From Channallabes apus (taxonomy: Eukaryota > Chordata > Actinopteri > Siluriformes > Clariidae), in the NCBI GenBank assembly GCA_030522415.1, contig CM060113.1, forward strand, positions 3,303,467-3,367,466: a stretch of DNA of 64,000 nt. Reading direction: 5' to 3'. Shown here piece by piece: positions 1 through 12,362 of the stretch (positions are counted from its first letter, which is position 1; each line of letters opens with the position of its first letter). The translations under genes and the position numbers were made by a program. Below the pieces are notes generated by a model. The model searched no databases and was not told the origin of the DNA. It saw only the letters and a list, made by a program, of their open reading frames with translations.

Positions 1-215
1 CCCAGTGACCCACGTCCGGGCGAGGGAAAACGTTTTCCAATGGTTTTAAGCATCATAAGAGGTCTTCTGAACCACTCTTTGTATGTTCCCTCTCCTAGGG
101 CCAGATTGCCATGGGTGACCCTGCCAGGGGCATGAAGCCCCCGACAACATAACTCCCAGGACACGCAAACCCCTCCACCACGATAAGGTGGTGGTTCAAG
201 GAGGGGATATATATA
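1..215 (-). repeat. Dispersed repeat resembling the 5' leader of a fish non-LTR retrotransposon
   Basis: Read on the minus strand this is a GC-richer block that I recognise as a sequence recurring at the 5' end of vertebrate LINE-type elements: a 'GGAGGGGTTTGCGTG' segment, then a 'GGGGCTTCATGCCCC' hairpin and a 'GGACGTGGGTCACTGGG' segment. It runs off the left edge of the window. The other end stops at a short (AT)n run near 211-218. No endonuclease or RT coding is present here. The assignment to a particular LINE clade is uncertain. Confidence 0.45.
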
Positions 216-1137
216 TATGCTGAATTTCATAGACTGTTGTGTCTCATTAAATTAACTTTTAGCTTTATTTTCCAGACATGTTTGTAAATGTAATGGCACC
301 CTGATCGTGGAATAAAGGACCCCTAAAGAAAGGCATCCGCAGAGAAGCACGTTCTCGCTCTCCTGAACAGAAGATCTGAGCCAGGTAGTCCATTACCCAT
401 TCCATTAAACTCAAACCGAGCCAACATATTCACAAGAAAGCCGAATGATGAAGCAAAGTCTTTCAAAATTCGCAAGCCCGATCACGTTTCCTCTGGAGAG
501 TCCAACTGCCAATAAACCTGACAGTGCCATGTTAGAAATGCACAACTCGTACACCTTTTCTCCAACACTTAGCTTGACCTTTTATGAGCGTCGCAGCCAC
601 AGCATGTTCAGCATGTGCAGTGTGTGCAGCGTGTAAAGCGTGTGCAGCGTGTGTGCAAGTGCTGCATGTTATTTCTTTCTTTTTTTTTTTTGTTTCCTGG
701 CGCCGGTCCTCTGAGTCCCTGATGATCGTCTCACTCTGCACAGGATTTATTGTGCATCTGGTAACGAAAAAACCCAATTAGAGCTCCTCTCTCCTGCGAT
801 CAGTCAAATCACAGTGCCTGCTGAACCAAGACTCAGCATATGGTGGCCATGCATGTTGTTTTGTGCCTGTGTGTGTGTGTGAGAGAGAGAGATAGAAAGA
901 ATTATCTAAACACTCTTACTGCCTTGCAAATCATCACTCGAGCAACCAGATGTGTTTATGTGATTATCCTATACTGAAAATTAAATGATTTTCTGCTGTA
1001 TTTTTTATTTCAGTGAGAAAGAGCTGTTGCAGTGCTAGCTACTTATACAATCTAACGTAGCTCATAAATTTGCATTTGAATTGTTTGCATTGTAAAAAAT
1101 GTCCAGTAGAAATCAGAGAAAAAGAGCATTTTCAAAC
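216..1137. other. Unique AT-rich DNA, no gene recognised
   Basis: No coding pattern or recognised repeat. A small imperfect CAGTGTGTG/CAGCGTGT array lies at about 603-655, followed by a T-run (about 681-691). A short GT/GA microsatellite sits at about 869-892. The short open frames here come from the CAG/TGT-like array and have no recognisable domain. Confidence 0.5.
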
Positions 1138-1575
1138 ACACAGAACTCAATTTTATTTGTATATTGCTTTTAACAATTGTCATTGTTGCAAAGCAGGTTT
1201 ACACAATCATAAGGAATTATGGAAGTTAGGATGAAATGTGAATGTGTATAAATCAGAATGATCAGATCGTCCCTGATGAAAAAGCCGACGGCGATGGTGT
1301 TGAGGGAAAAACTGAGATGGCAAGAAAAAGAAATCTTTAGAGGAACCAGACTCAACAGGGAACTCATCCTCATCTGGGTGATAACGGATAACAGGGATTG
1401 ATCTGAACTCATACTGTGTGTTAGGAGGCTGGAAGTTCAGTATAACAGGTGATGTGGAGAAGATCATATGGAGTCCAGTTCGTTATTGGAGGCTCAAGTA
1501 GACTGTAGGAAACTTCAGGAAACTATCGAGCGATTGCAGTCACGAGTCCAACAGCTGTCTGCATCAGAACAGTGG
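1138..1575. repeat. Common teleost dispersed repeat ('TTTTAACAATTGTCATTG' family), longer copy
   Basis: Begins with 'CTCAATTTTATTTGTATA' followed by 'TTTTAACAATTGTCATTG', an opening that recurs at 26994-27125 in this window and that I know as a frequent otophysan/teleost interspersed repeat. This copy extends further, through 'AGGAACCAGACTCAACAGGG' and 'GGAGGCTGGAAGTTCAGTAT'. It probably continues with decay towards 2100. It shows no coding capacity and its class is unknown to me. Confidence 0.5.
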
Positions 1576-2428
1576 ATAGGACCGTATTCGTGGTAAAGTG
1601 GAACTGTCCCCTGTCACCACACGCATCACAGTGTGATGAGAACTCACAGGATTGGGACTAAACAGCTGTGTGTCCATAATAAAACTCCTTGGTAGTGAGA
1701 CTCATTAGGAAAAAAAGCTCCAGTTTGCTAGGGAGCATAAAGATTGGACTTTGGAGAGATGGAAAAAGGGTCATGTGACCTGATGAGTCCAGACCGAGCC
1801 TATTCCAGAGTGATGGGTGTGTCAGGGGAAGAAGGGAAGCGCATGAAGTGTGGCACGAAGCGATGAACTTAACTCTGCTGAAAGTTTCATGAATGTGCTC
1901 AAGAATTCATTTTGGAATTCGCATCACTGACGATCAATACAAGATCTCGGGCAAAAATTAATGCAACTCTGGATGATAATAAATATTCTGAGATTACCAG
2001 GAGAACCCAGTAGTCAGGTTAGTCAACATCATATGAATGAGAAATCCAGCACAGGCGTAGTAGGGAAGTAGCCAGAAGGGAAAACATTGGATTCAAAGTC
2101 CAAGAATGCAATGCGTTTATGTAATGCACAATTTTTGGACAACGTTTGCGATCTATGAGATGATTTTTTACTTAAATACTGTGAACTACCAAACTGCATA
2201 AAGTTGTCTTCTGATTTCTTGTTTGTTCACTTCCTTTAGCAGAGTTGAAGTTGGCTCCGTTTCATTCATAGCTGGTCAAAAAAGTGCACACTTTGCTGTT
2301 CCCTTCCTGAACAAGATCTCAGTGATGATGAGTGTATTCCAAACAAAATGTACTTTTTTCTTGGATTGAGTGGAAGAGTCTCCTGATAGTGATGTCTAAT
2401 GCAGAATCATCAATCACACTCCTGCTTT

Positions 2429-2432
<4 letters not shown>
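1576..2432. other. Unannotated DNA, possibly decayed tail of the preceding repeat
   Basis: I see no gene, RNA gene or intact transposon. The sequence may be the degenerate continuation of the dispersed repeat at 1138-1575. It ends at a (TG)16 microsatellite. Confidence 0.4.

Positions 2433-2464
<32 letters not shown>
2433..2464. repeat. (TG)16 microsatellite
   Basis: Uninterrupted TG dinucleotide run flanking the 34-bp minisatellite. Confidence 0.95.
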
Positions 2465-2467
<3 letters not shown>

Positions 2468-2518
2468 ACAGAACACAGCCATTTCTGATATGTGTTCCTG
2501 TCAGGCTCAGTAAAATAG

Positions 2519-3660
2519 GAGTGTCCTGTGCACCAGTAAATAAGGTGTAAGGGCGTGTCCTGTGCACCTGTAAGTAAAGAGAACGGGCCTGTCCTGTGCA
2601 CCTGTAAATAAGCAGTAGGGCCATGTCCTGTGCACCAGTAAATAAGGTGCAAGGGCATGTCCTGTGCACCTGTAAGTAAGGCGTAGGGGCGAGTCCTGTG
2701 TGCCAGTAAATAAGGAGAAGGGGCGTGTCCTGTGCACCAGTAAATAAGGTGTAGGGGTGTGTCCTGTGCACCTGTAAGTAAGGTGTAGGGGCGTGTCCTG
2801 TGCACCTGTAAGTAAGGTGTAGGGGCGTGTCCTGTGCACCTGTAAGTAAGGAGTAGGGGAGTGTCCTGTGCACCTGTAAGTAAGGAGTAGGGGCGTGTCC
2901 TGTGCACCTGTAAGTAAGGAGTAGGGGAGTGTCCTGTGCACCTGTAAGTAAGGTGTAGGGGCATGCCCTGTGCACCTGTAAGTAAGGAGTAAGGGCGTGT
3001 CCTGTGTGCCAGTAAATAAGGAGAAGGGGCATGTCCTGTGCACCTGTAAGTAAGATGTAGGGGCGTGTCCTGTGCCCCAGTAAATTAGGTGTAGGGATGT
3101 CTCCTGTGCACCAGTAAATAAGATGTAAGTGCGTGTCCTGTGCACCTGTAAGTAAGGTGTACGGGCGTGTCCTGTGCACCTGTAAGTAAGATGTAGGGGC
3201 GTGTCCTGTGCACCTGTAAGTAAGATGTAGGGGCGTGTCCTGTGCACCTGTAAATAAAGAGAAGGGGCGTGTCCTGTGCACCAGTAAATAAGATGTAAGG
3301 GCGTGTCCTGTGCACCTGTAAGTAAGGTGTAGGGGCGTGTCTTGTGCACCTGTAAATAAAGAGATGGGGCGTGTCCTGTGCACCAGTAAATTAGGTGTAG
3401 GGGTGTGTCCTGTGCACCAGTAAATAAGATGTAAGGGCGTGTCCTGTGCACCAGTAGATAAGATGTAAGGGCGTGGCCTGTGCACCTGTAAGTAAGATGT
3501 AGGGGCGTGTCCTGTATAAAGGAGATGTGGGGTGCTTCCTGTGCACCTGCACGTCTCAGTGAAGAAGGTGTTGAGACGTGTCCTGTGCTCCTGTGAGAAA
3601 GCTGTGGTCATGGATCATGTCCTGTGAACCTATCAGCCTGATTAAAGGAGGCGTGTCCTT
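2519..3660. repeat. Minisatellite of about 31-33 units of 34 bp
   Basis: The unit contains 'GTGTCCTGTGCACC' followed by either TGTAAGTAAG or AGTAAATAAG and a GTGTAGGGGC-like segment; successive starts are 34 bp apart. Two main subtypes alternate irregularly. The last units (about 3530-3660) are degenerate. 34 is not a multiple of 3 and the minus strand of the unit lacks stops, so all three minus-strand frames stay open across most of the array, giving open frames of up to 393 codons. These cycle through the same 34-residue pattern in every frame, which is the signature of a non-coding tandem repeat. Confidence 0.95.
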
Positions 3661-5125
3661 TCTTTTACAGTACCTCCTCATTACTTTATATCGCACTACA
3701 GGAATTTGTAAATTGTACATTTTTCAATCCATGAAGTATCAGGACATGCATTATATCATGTAGTAAGATTAACAGCATTCCTAGAAGAATAATATTTACT
3801 TCTTTCATATTTTTTTCCATTTAAAGCGCATTACAAGCACAGTATTCCAGTCCTATAACTTTTTTTTTGCAGTACATGACTGGGCAGCTAATGAAGCACA
3901 CTCTATCGCCCTCTTCATATTTTCATTTTATTTACACCTCTGCAGAGTGAGCTCTAAAGCTTCCTAAACAATAATTCATAAAGTGCAGTCTTGCTGGAGC
4001 GAGCTGTCACATTACAGCGACGTGTGATTGAGTGTTGTATATTTACCAGAAGACGCCGTACATTCGAGACCGCGCTGCTTTGGAAATAAATAAGAGGGCA
4101 TTTCTCACGAGGGCTTCGGGAATCGACGCAACTCTCCATTTCTTCATCCTTTACGTTCTGTTTTTCGGTCCAGACGAGGGTTTAGAGTGTTTTAGGGATT
4201 GAAGAAAGAATGCTGTCTCTTATAATCTTTTTTCTATTCACACAAGAGTTGAGCCTTTATATACTGTTCTTAAATGATCTCTCTTTTTCTCTCACACACA
4301 GACACACAGATGTTTGTGACGCCATTAAAAGCCAATTACTAAAAATGAATGTTTTGCAAATGACAGTTTCACCACATGCTCGTGTATTCACAAAATCATA
4401 CATAAGTGCCTTGAGTGAAAAAAAAAAAACAACATTTTCCAGAGAAATTAGTTTATTGATTCATGATTATATTTCCCCGAGTTCTGAGATGAAAAAATCT
4501 CATTTCGATGCAGCCTTGTTTTCCGTCACTTGCCTCCAGGGCTTTGAGTCAGATCACTGCGTATTAAACTGATCATTTCCCCTGAATATTCAAGCCCTTG
4601 TCTCAAAAAAAAAGAAAGAAAAAGAAGTCAATGCCAAGTTTCAGTGGCAGCACCTCTAATGAAATGGCCTCTTTTAATCACTTATTATTCATAATGAAGG
4701 ACTCGACTTATGTTTAATTCTGTGGGGCTCATTAAACGCAATAAATAATTCAACGAGTCTGCTGAAAAGTCCTTTAATTTACTTTAATTGATTCAAATGG
4801 ATCTTTGACGAGACACTTAAGAGCTCTCTGAAATTGTCTTTGCTGCCATCGCTGGCAGAAATTTGACAAGTATCAAGAACATCGTCTCCATTTTGCTAAT
4901 CGCGGTGGCGTGCGTTTTTGCTTCTGTGATGTCTCCGAGTCCTGTTCCATAACCACCTGCACCAGATATTGTTCTTTGATTGGGTCTGTTTTGAGCTAAA
5001 CCTCAAATCTATGGTGTGGAACAAAACAGTGTTCTTCTTGATTTGCCTCGCCTCTTAACCACACCCCCTTAATCACTGCCAACACCTACTCGCTAAGAAA
5101 GATCGTTATCCTTAATGAAATTCAT
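3661..5125. other. Unique AT-rich DNA; possible conserved non-coding stretch at about 4630-4920
   Basis: No gene recognised. The stretch at about 4630-4920 is free of repeats and rich in TAAT/ATTA homeodomain-type cores ('CTTTAATTTACTTTAATTG'). It has the texture of a developmental non-coding element, but this is impression only and needs cross-species alignment. Confidence 0.35.
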
Positions 5126-5215
5126 CAACACATTTAACTTCCTTTAAGGTTTTATTTTTGATTATAAGTCGATGCCAATGTGATCCAACATCCTGTACCT
5201 GTCTCTAATTGCCAG
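5126..5215 (+). repeat. Local duplication, copy 1 (about 90 bp)
   Basis: Starts 'CAACACATTTAAC' and runs to 'TCTCTAATTGCCAG'. Nearly the same sequence recurs in the same orientation at 6851-6949, where an extra 'ATTTTAC' is present near the start. No coding. Confidence 0.8.
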
Positions 5216-5439
5216 ATATCCATTATTATTCATCATTTTTGTAAGTATATATTCCTAATATTATAATCCCTCTCCATCACCTCTGACGCCTGTACCATCA
5301 GCGAATGGAAAAGGACCAGCATTATGTGTTGATCTTTTTCTCAGAAGGTGTTGATCAGTTTCTTATAACAGCTGCTCTGGCATTAACTCCAACTTGACAA
5401 ACGCACCACATAAGCAATTGATACTGTATGGTGAAGGTT

Positions 5440-6430
5440 TCTGTAAGAAGGTGTTTATGTAGTATTATACAACAGTTGGTTTACGATCAAATAATCTGTT
5501 TGTACGAGTGGAGTTCCACGAGTGCTGATAATAGAAAGTAATAGCACTGTGATATGTAACTCTATGTATGAGTGGGCGTGTGCCAGGTGTTGTCCAGTGG
5601 TTGATGACACTAACTGTGTGTCTCAACGTGGGTGAGAGTAGGTCTGTACGGTCAGCAGTACTGAGGAGAGAGCAGCTGCCTGACAAAACCCACATTCAGA
5701 ACCAGTCACAGAAGCACTTTCAGGAAGAACACACATCTGATAACGTTATGTCGTCTTAAACAACACGCCATCTCTGCACTAATCACTTCTACGTCGTTCT
5801 GAATCGCCTCTGAACCGTCCATGTCATTCTGTTCACGGCTAACGTTTAGCTACGAATCTAACTAGCTGAATTCCAAATCCCACTCTAACCCCTAAACAAG
5901 GGCACTACTTGGTGTGTGGAACTAGTGATTGTACACCCTATATAGTGCACTAGCTTTCCATTTAACACTCTTTGGGATTCAATGTCAAAACCCTGAAGTT
6001 AACGGAGCTGATATTCTAAAGTAGAATAAGTGGAAATATAAAGTAAATCTGGTGAGTTTCTCAGGACTGTCCACCACCTCTATGGTTTATTCTCCTCACC
6101 TTTTTGGCCACTAAGAGTTTAACACTACTCTCACCTCCTGTTAATTACACTAAACTGTCGCTTGCTAACTAACGGTCATGACTAATCACTATTAGTTAGT
6201 TCCACCAGGAAAAATAGCTGGTTAAATAAAGAAACAAATAAAGAATTAATTAAAATAAGAATATGTTGATAATAAATTATGTTTGTGGAACTGCTGTATA
6301 AAATCAACATTACACTCAAGGGTGGCTGTTGGACTGAATATCAGCATGGCTGTGATATAGAATGCGAATTCATCACAGCCGTGCTGATATTCAGCACAAC
6401 AGCACGTGTGATATTGCTAAGTAATAGAAA
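5440..6430 (+). repeat. Dispersed repeat with internal hairpin, copy 1
   Basis: Aligns with 16480-17390 through blocks including 'CTAACTGTGTGTCTCA', 'GGTCTGTACGGTC', 'AAGGGCACTACTTGGTGTGT' and 'TAGTGCACTAGCTTTCCATT'. A hairpin at about 6335-6396 pairs 'AATATCAGCATGGCTGTGAT' with 'ATCACAGCCGTGCTGATATT' around a ~15-nt loop. There is no coding capacity. Structure and copy number suggest a non-autonomous DNA element, but no terminal repeats or target duplications could be fixed. Confidence 0.65.
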
Positions 6431-6850
6431 GAGTCTCCAGTGCCAATAATACTGTATGTAATACTTTGAAGGAAAGCTGTGATCTTTTCTCTAGTTTACT
6501 CTTAGTAGTAAAAAAAGAAAGAAGGAAAAGAGAGACTAGTGATGTAATGTTGGTTTACAGCTACGATAACATAATAGCAGCTTCATAGCCATTTCAAAAC
6601 ATACTGTATTAATGGATAAAAAATGTAATATGGTTTAAAGAAATAGAAAAAAAAAGCCAATTAAAATATACTGAGGTATAAGGAGAATTGATCAGTTTGA
6701 CACATTGGGTTTTGGGGAAATAATCAGTTTCAGGGTGGTAACAGAACCTCCACTTAATCATACCACTCCTTATTTCATTATTTTTCTTAAGCAGACACCG
6801 AGTGTTATGAAATATATCATTAGACAGATCGTAAGCCATAATGAACTTCC
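6431..6850. other. Unique AT-rich DNA
   Basis: No gene or recognised element; only short A-runs. Confidence 0.5.
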
Positions 6851-6949
6851 CCAACACATTTAACATTTTACTTCCTTTAAGGTTTTATTTTTGATTATAA
6901 GTCGATGCCGATGTGCTCCAACATCCTGTACCTGTCTCTAATTGCCAGT
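6851..6949 (+). repeat. Local duplication, copy 2
   Basis: Same-orientation near-copy of 5126-5215, 1.7 kb away, differing by a few substitutions and a short insertion. Confidence 0.8.
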
Positions 6950-7543
6950 TATTCCACCAGTAACACGTAATATCACAACCTGTGAACCCTCCTTACTTTT
7001 GTTTACTGTTTGTTTTTTACTGCTAATTAGATATCATACTCATTATTAGACCCGCACGCCATGTCTCTATTTGTGTAACACCTACAGCAGTTCCTTCCTG
7101 TCAAGTCCTGTCGCATTACAGAGCTGAAATTCTTTCCCATTTCCCAGGAATCGATTGTGTAAACTGAATGAGCAGATAATGAGTCCTGCTTTCTTGCTAT
7201 CATGGCTCGACAATCTTCTCTCCTCTAAAAAAAAAAAAAAAAAGGCTTTCCCCCCAAAAAAAAACTAACCACGTCACTCAGCAATTAAACTTTTGCTAAG
7301 TCACTCCAGGGGACAAGAGCGACTCGAGTCACACTTAAAAGAGGGCGAGAAAACTGCTTTAACTGCGGAGTGTGAAATGGGCAGAGATATCAAATGAAGA
7401 AGAAAGACAGAGCAGGGCTTAAGGGACGGCTGCTCAAGGACGCCGTGACTCTTTTGATCACTTTTGAAATGGCAACCAGGAAGGACACAGGTACGTGTGT
7501 GAGGATGTGTGTGAAATAATAAAAAAAAAATATATATAAATAA

Positions 7544-7575
<32 letters not shown>

Positions 7576-8228
7576 TAATAATAATAATTAAAAAATCCTT
7601 GGCATGCACACTGATCTCAGACTCTATGATAAAGCGTAGCTGTGTGCTATCCAGGCAGTATGGATGCCTGCGCTTGTTGCTGGTGCATTGCAATCCTTCA
7701 AGATCTTTAACTTTATTTTGTGTTCGTTCATTTGCATATAAACTACTTCATTAGGTATGCTCGACTGTTTCTGACATGCTCGAGCTTATCAAATTAAGAA
7801 CAGATAAATAAGTGAACAATTAAAGCTGACTGGAATTTTTAAATAAACCATGAGTTCGACTCAACAATTGACTTTCTGATTGAAATTGAATCGAGCGGTC
7901 GTCTTTTTAAATAGACAGATTTTACAGGATTGTATACAGTTTATGATCCAGGGCTTGGTTGTTTGGTTTTTAACTTAAAATCTAGCAGCTATAAGGAGTT
8001 GTTCAGTCACTAGACTCTCACTTCTTTCTTGTTTGTAATGAATAAGAGAGAAACCGCAAAGAATGAACTTGGGTTAGAAAGTGCTGACACTGGAGACTCC
8101 TTACTTAAGAAAAACTTCACCATGTTAAAGATTCATATTTTAAAAACCGTCCATGAATGATGTGTTACTGTTGAAATGCTATTAGAAAAAAATGCCTTAA
8201 TATAAACCCGAATAAAATAAAATTCCTC
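6950..8228. other. Unique AT-rich DNA with an (AAT)n microsatellite
   Basis: An AAT trinucleotide run with interruptions occupies about 7541-7588. A-rich runs occur at about 7226-7263. The open minus-strand frame across 7301-7693 is explained by low-complexity sequence. No gene recognised. Confidence 0.5.
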
Positions 8229-8440
8229 AAACGTCCTCAGTGTGGCGCAGGAGACATCTAACTGAACAACATCTACAACCTGAAGTCATGAATGCGCAAA
8301 CAAAAACAGTTCTGAGAACAGTTCCAGAATCTGATTAAATCACCTCTACGATTCTAAACTGCTCTCAGAAATGTTTCTGCATCAGATGCCCCCTAGTGTT
8401 ACATTGAGGAAGTACAGAGCCTCTAGCGACCTGAGATACA
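8229..8440 (+). repeat. Dispersed repeat, copy matching 48911-49220
   Basis: Shares 'AACGTCCTCAGTGTGGCGCA', 'CTGAAGTC', 'GCGCAAACAAAAA', 'CTGCTCTCAGAA' and 'CCCCTAGTGT' blocks with the region around 48.9-49.2 kb, where the copy is interrupted by a solo LTR. Family unknown. Confidence 0.55.
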
Positions 8441-8924
8441 ATTGTCCATATGCGCTAGGGAACAAAAGCTAACATAAGTGATAAAGACTGGCATATGTAT
8501 GCATTAACTGCTCAAAGTGGAGGGAAAAAAAACAATGTGTGCGTTAATGCATTCATTTCACAACAAAATAGAGATTAACACATTTTTTTAAATACTGACA
8601 GTCCTAGTCATTATACATTAGTTCTAATGCCGTATTAGCATTTCTGACTAAGCATTTTAGAAAATGTGTTAACTAATCAGGCGAGTGAGTTAATTGCTAC
8701 CTGACAGACCTTTGTGCAATTTACTCCATCACCTCTCCTTCATCCTTCTTACCTCCCATCTCTGATCCAGTGAAAGGATTAAAAGTGAAAAGCTAATCAT
8801 TTGACTAATCCAAACACTTCAACAGGGAGGGAGTAATTAAAGGGGCTGGGATTGTGTGAAAAAAGAAGAAGAAGAAAAAAAAAAGACAGAATAATGAGAT
8901 GTTACAAACTACTCTGTGGCCTTT
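8441..8924. other. Unique AT-rich DNA
   Basis: Nothing recognised apart from short A-runs (8866-8884). Confidence 0.5.
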
Positions 8925-9060
8925 TTACCTTTTAATCCAAATGACTTACAAGTGAGCCAGAATCCAATCTAAGCACGGAGGTGAGCAGTTTGAGGTTTAA
9001 AGGTCTTGCTCAGGATCAGCTCTGTGGTTCTCCTGACACTTCAACTCAGAACATTTCAGC
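8925..9060 (-). repeat. Degenerate L2-tailed SINE fragment
   Basis: On the minus strand the block reads as a decayed version of the SINE at 15955-16157: a 'CTGAGCAAGACCTTTAAACC' segment followed by a 'CACTTGTAAGTCATTTGGAT' segment that corresponds to the 'AAGTCGCTCTGGATAAGG' tail there. The tRNA head is poorly preserved. Confidence 0.45.
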
Positions 9061-11679
9061 TTCAGTTGCTCAGGGACAGGATAAGGAACAAGAAGTAGGC
9101 TTTATTTTGAGTTCAACGTAAAGGACATTAACGTGAAGTGTGAGCTAATAGGAAACCAGGTTATTTGTTGACCAGAGGCCTTAATTCTTAGAAGTAAAAG
9201 GAGGAGCTGAGGCCACATGTCCTTCACTCTGTCTGAGAGACTCAAAGGCTATGCAGTCTTCTATAGGCCTGACAGCAGCTGAGGCCACGTCTTCTTCATA
9301 TAGGAAATAGGACCCAAGTGGAACCTCCAGTTCTGAAAAATCGAATCCAAAATCCAAGAGTCCAATGTGGAAGTGTCAATGAATAACCACTAGCAGCTGT
9401 CTCCAAAAGTGAATCAATCCAAATAAACCCCATATCCAACTTTATAACCAACATAAACATGTTTACAGTCTGATACAAAAAAAATGGTTTTGGCCCCCAT
9501 AGCTAGATTACCCCTTCATGACAAATGTTGTCAAACCACTAGCTGTCTGCTTAGCATCACCTTAGTTAGCTAACCACAAGAAATTTGACATGGGACATGT
9601 AGGGTATGGATGGCAACGTTCAATCAAATGCAAAGTAACGTTAGAATATAAATTAACATTAGCCACCGTAGCATTTAAAGCTAAAATTTTTAAGCTAAAA
9701 TTAAGATAGCTCTGTTGTGGTAATTTCTGTAAGTAGGTGTGTTCCAGCCAACAGCCAGGCTCTGTTCATTCCACCCTTCTATCGATAACACCTCCATTAC
9801 GAAAAATTGACCAGTGCCGGGGCCACACTTTAAAGTTTCTGTTGTGAAAACCAGCATAAACAGGGTATTCCTGGACCTACTTACCAATGTTCCCTCCAAA
9901 GCCTCACCACACCAGTATGCCCAATAATCAGATTAGTCCTGTTGGCCAGTGATAAAAGCATGAGGCACATTCTTGGTACAAATCCTGCTCAAAACAGGTT
10001 CCAGGTGGAGTTCTTTCTAATAAAGATACACTGCTGTAGGTTCTTGTTTTTAGTTTCTTCAAAGCTACTTCATTCTAAGCCTACTTTCTTACTCTGTCTT
10101 GTAGGGTTCTAATATCTCTGGCAGTGAAGGATCAAGGGGTCAAAGTTCACAAACAAACCCCCATCAATTGGCATTTCTTTTAGAACCATTAGAAAGATAA
10201 AACCATTAGGCACCTAAAATACTTTCCAATGGTTCTGAAAGAAAGCCATATTGATGTAAGGCTATACATAATGTAGATACTTGGCATTTTGGAGGTTTGT
10301 TTGTGATTTTTGACTTCTTGATCCTTTGCTATGGACATTAGAATCATACAAGACTAAGGTGCTTGATGAACTTTTTGGGAAGTTTCATTTGGAAAGGTCT
10401 GGGCAAAAAAAAAAATTATATATACGCTTTGTTTCTCATATTTGTTTTCCCTTTTTTTTTTTTCATTTCATGTGGTACCCAGTGGAAGCCTTGGAGGTTA
10501 AAGAGCTAAAATGGAAGTAGAGTTTTTCATCTCTGGTGATGGATTGTGTTGAAGTCGAAGGAAGGAGCTGCATTTGTGTCTGGGGATCAGGCTCATGAAG
10601 CTGTTTATGAAATACTCCCCTCTGTCCGAAGCAATGTAAAGCCCTTGCGTTGGCCTGACTGACATTTTGCCATATTTATGCCTTTGAACTTATACGCCTG
10701 CTCCAATTGCCATCTTCTCCAACACTTGATATATTGAGGATAAATCTCAGGCTGTCTAAGCCTCAGGAATCTGTATGCTCAGAACATCTAACTGGTGGGT
10801 GGGGTGGGTTGCCAGAAGACGGCGTGAGGAGAATCTAAGATGGACGCAGGGGCTTACGGACTTTTCCGCAGCAGTTAATGACTGTCAGTGCGAAGCTTCA
10901 AAGGTCATTTTCTGCTAATGATAGTGGCCTGCGGAGGGGACTTAATGCCCGCTGTAATTAACCAGGGTCAACGTGCAGCACATTTGATGCTCGTGACCCA
11001 TCTTGTGGTCTTTCTGAACAACAAATGATGAAATTAATCTATGCCTCCATTCACAGCAACTGCATTAAAAGCATTATGAAAAATGAGAAACACACACACA
11101 CACACACGGGCACGCACAAAGACGTAGAGTGGAGTTGAAAGAGAGATTGAGGTACTCAAATGCAGGGCACGATCACCGCTTTCATTTGAGTGCAAGCCTC
11201 GGTTTTTGCCTTCCGCAAACTCATTTCGTTTGATGGATGTTTCCAGAGCTGATTGTGCGCACTTACTCCCTTTGAGTTAAGAAGGTGGGTGTGGAAGGAA
11301 GTATATAACATAGTCACTTGTTTTCCAAATAGCTTCCTGTAATTTAAGCTCCAACTTTACACTCTTTGTTATGGATTGGAAGCAAATCAATCACGTCCCC
11401 TTTCACTCTAAAGAGCTTCGGGCTCATTCATCATATTGCTTTAAATAAGCTTGATCTGGTTTCATATTCCATTAGCGTAATTCAGGTATTGAAGAATTCA
11501 CTCTCACTGTGTGTGTTTGTGTGTGTGTAACTAAGTGTGTACTAACTCTGAGCTCCAATCAAATTTAAGCAGCTTATGGGAATGAATCTATCCTTGTGTA
11601 TTTTGATATTGGATCAACCATGTGATGTATAAAAGCAAAAAAAAAAAAAAAAGTTAGCTTTGAAATGGTCACTATGCTT
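9061..11679. other. Mostly unique DNA; possible conserved non-coding stretch at 10850-11090
   Basis: No gene recognised. Simple repeats: A-run (10405-10415), T-run (10451-10462), (CA)n at 11091-11107 and a GT run at 11508-11528. At about 10850-11090 the sequence is repeat-free and balanced in composition, with 'GCTGTAATTAACC' and other homeodomain-like cores. It is a candidate, unproven, conserved element. Confidence 0.4.
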
Positions 11680-12186
11680 CAGTAGTGACAGGCACAGGGG
11701 TCGAGTGATGCTTAGTAAGGCAGACACTTAGGCCACACCCACTTTACTAGCTCACATGCCACATCACTTCCACTAAAGCAAAAAGTTGGAGAAGCCATGC
11801 TTCCTCCACTGGGACAGACAGGCACATTGGCCACACCCACTTTACTGGCATAAATACCCATTGAAGCCACACCCACTTTCATAAAATTTCAGGCACACAG
11901 GCCTTTGCTTCTCTATTGTAATTGACAGGTACACAGACCAAACTATCTTCAAAAGAAACATACAGGCCTGATTTGACTGACAGTGACTGAAGCCACACCT
12001 ACTTGATTAGGAATTTCAGGCATACAGGCCACACCTCCTGTAATTATGCTTTCAAACAAACATACTTCTTCATTGTGATACACACAAACCTAGGCCACGC
12101 CTTCTTTAATAGGATTAACATACCTACAGGCCACACTTACTTTAATAAAATCATAGCCATTCAGGCCACGCCTTCTTCACTGGGAT

Positions 12187-12362
12187 AGGCAGTTAGCCAA
12201 GTCTGCATGTCTTTGGGAGGAAACCGGAGTACCTGGAGGAAAAACGACCAAGCACGGAGGCAACATGTAAACTCTGCACACAGACCCGAAGATGGGACTC
12301 AAAGCCTCGACCCTGGAGGTGCAAGGCGACTGTGCTAAAAACAAAGCTGTGCTGCTGAGGCC
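12187..12362 (-). mobile_element. tRNA-headed fish SINE, truncated copy (family 1)
   Basis: Reverse complement of the 5' and central part of the SINE seen complete at 19588-19955: 'GCATGTCTTTGGGAGGAAAC', a 'CACCAAGCACGG'-like segment (here 'GACCAAGCACGG'), 'CCCTGGAGGTGCAAGGCGAC'. It is diverged, lacks the 3' tail, and lies within the 71-bp tandem array. Confidence 0.75.

Noticed and set aside
2410..3611. Minus-strand open frames of 184, 314 and 393 codons
   Set aside because: All come from the 34-bp minisatellite read in different frames and cycle through the same 34 residues; no start context, domain or splice evidence.
2519..3660. CRISPR-like array
   Set aside because: Units are contiguous with no unique spacers, and the DNA is vertebrate.
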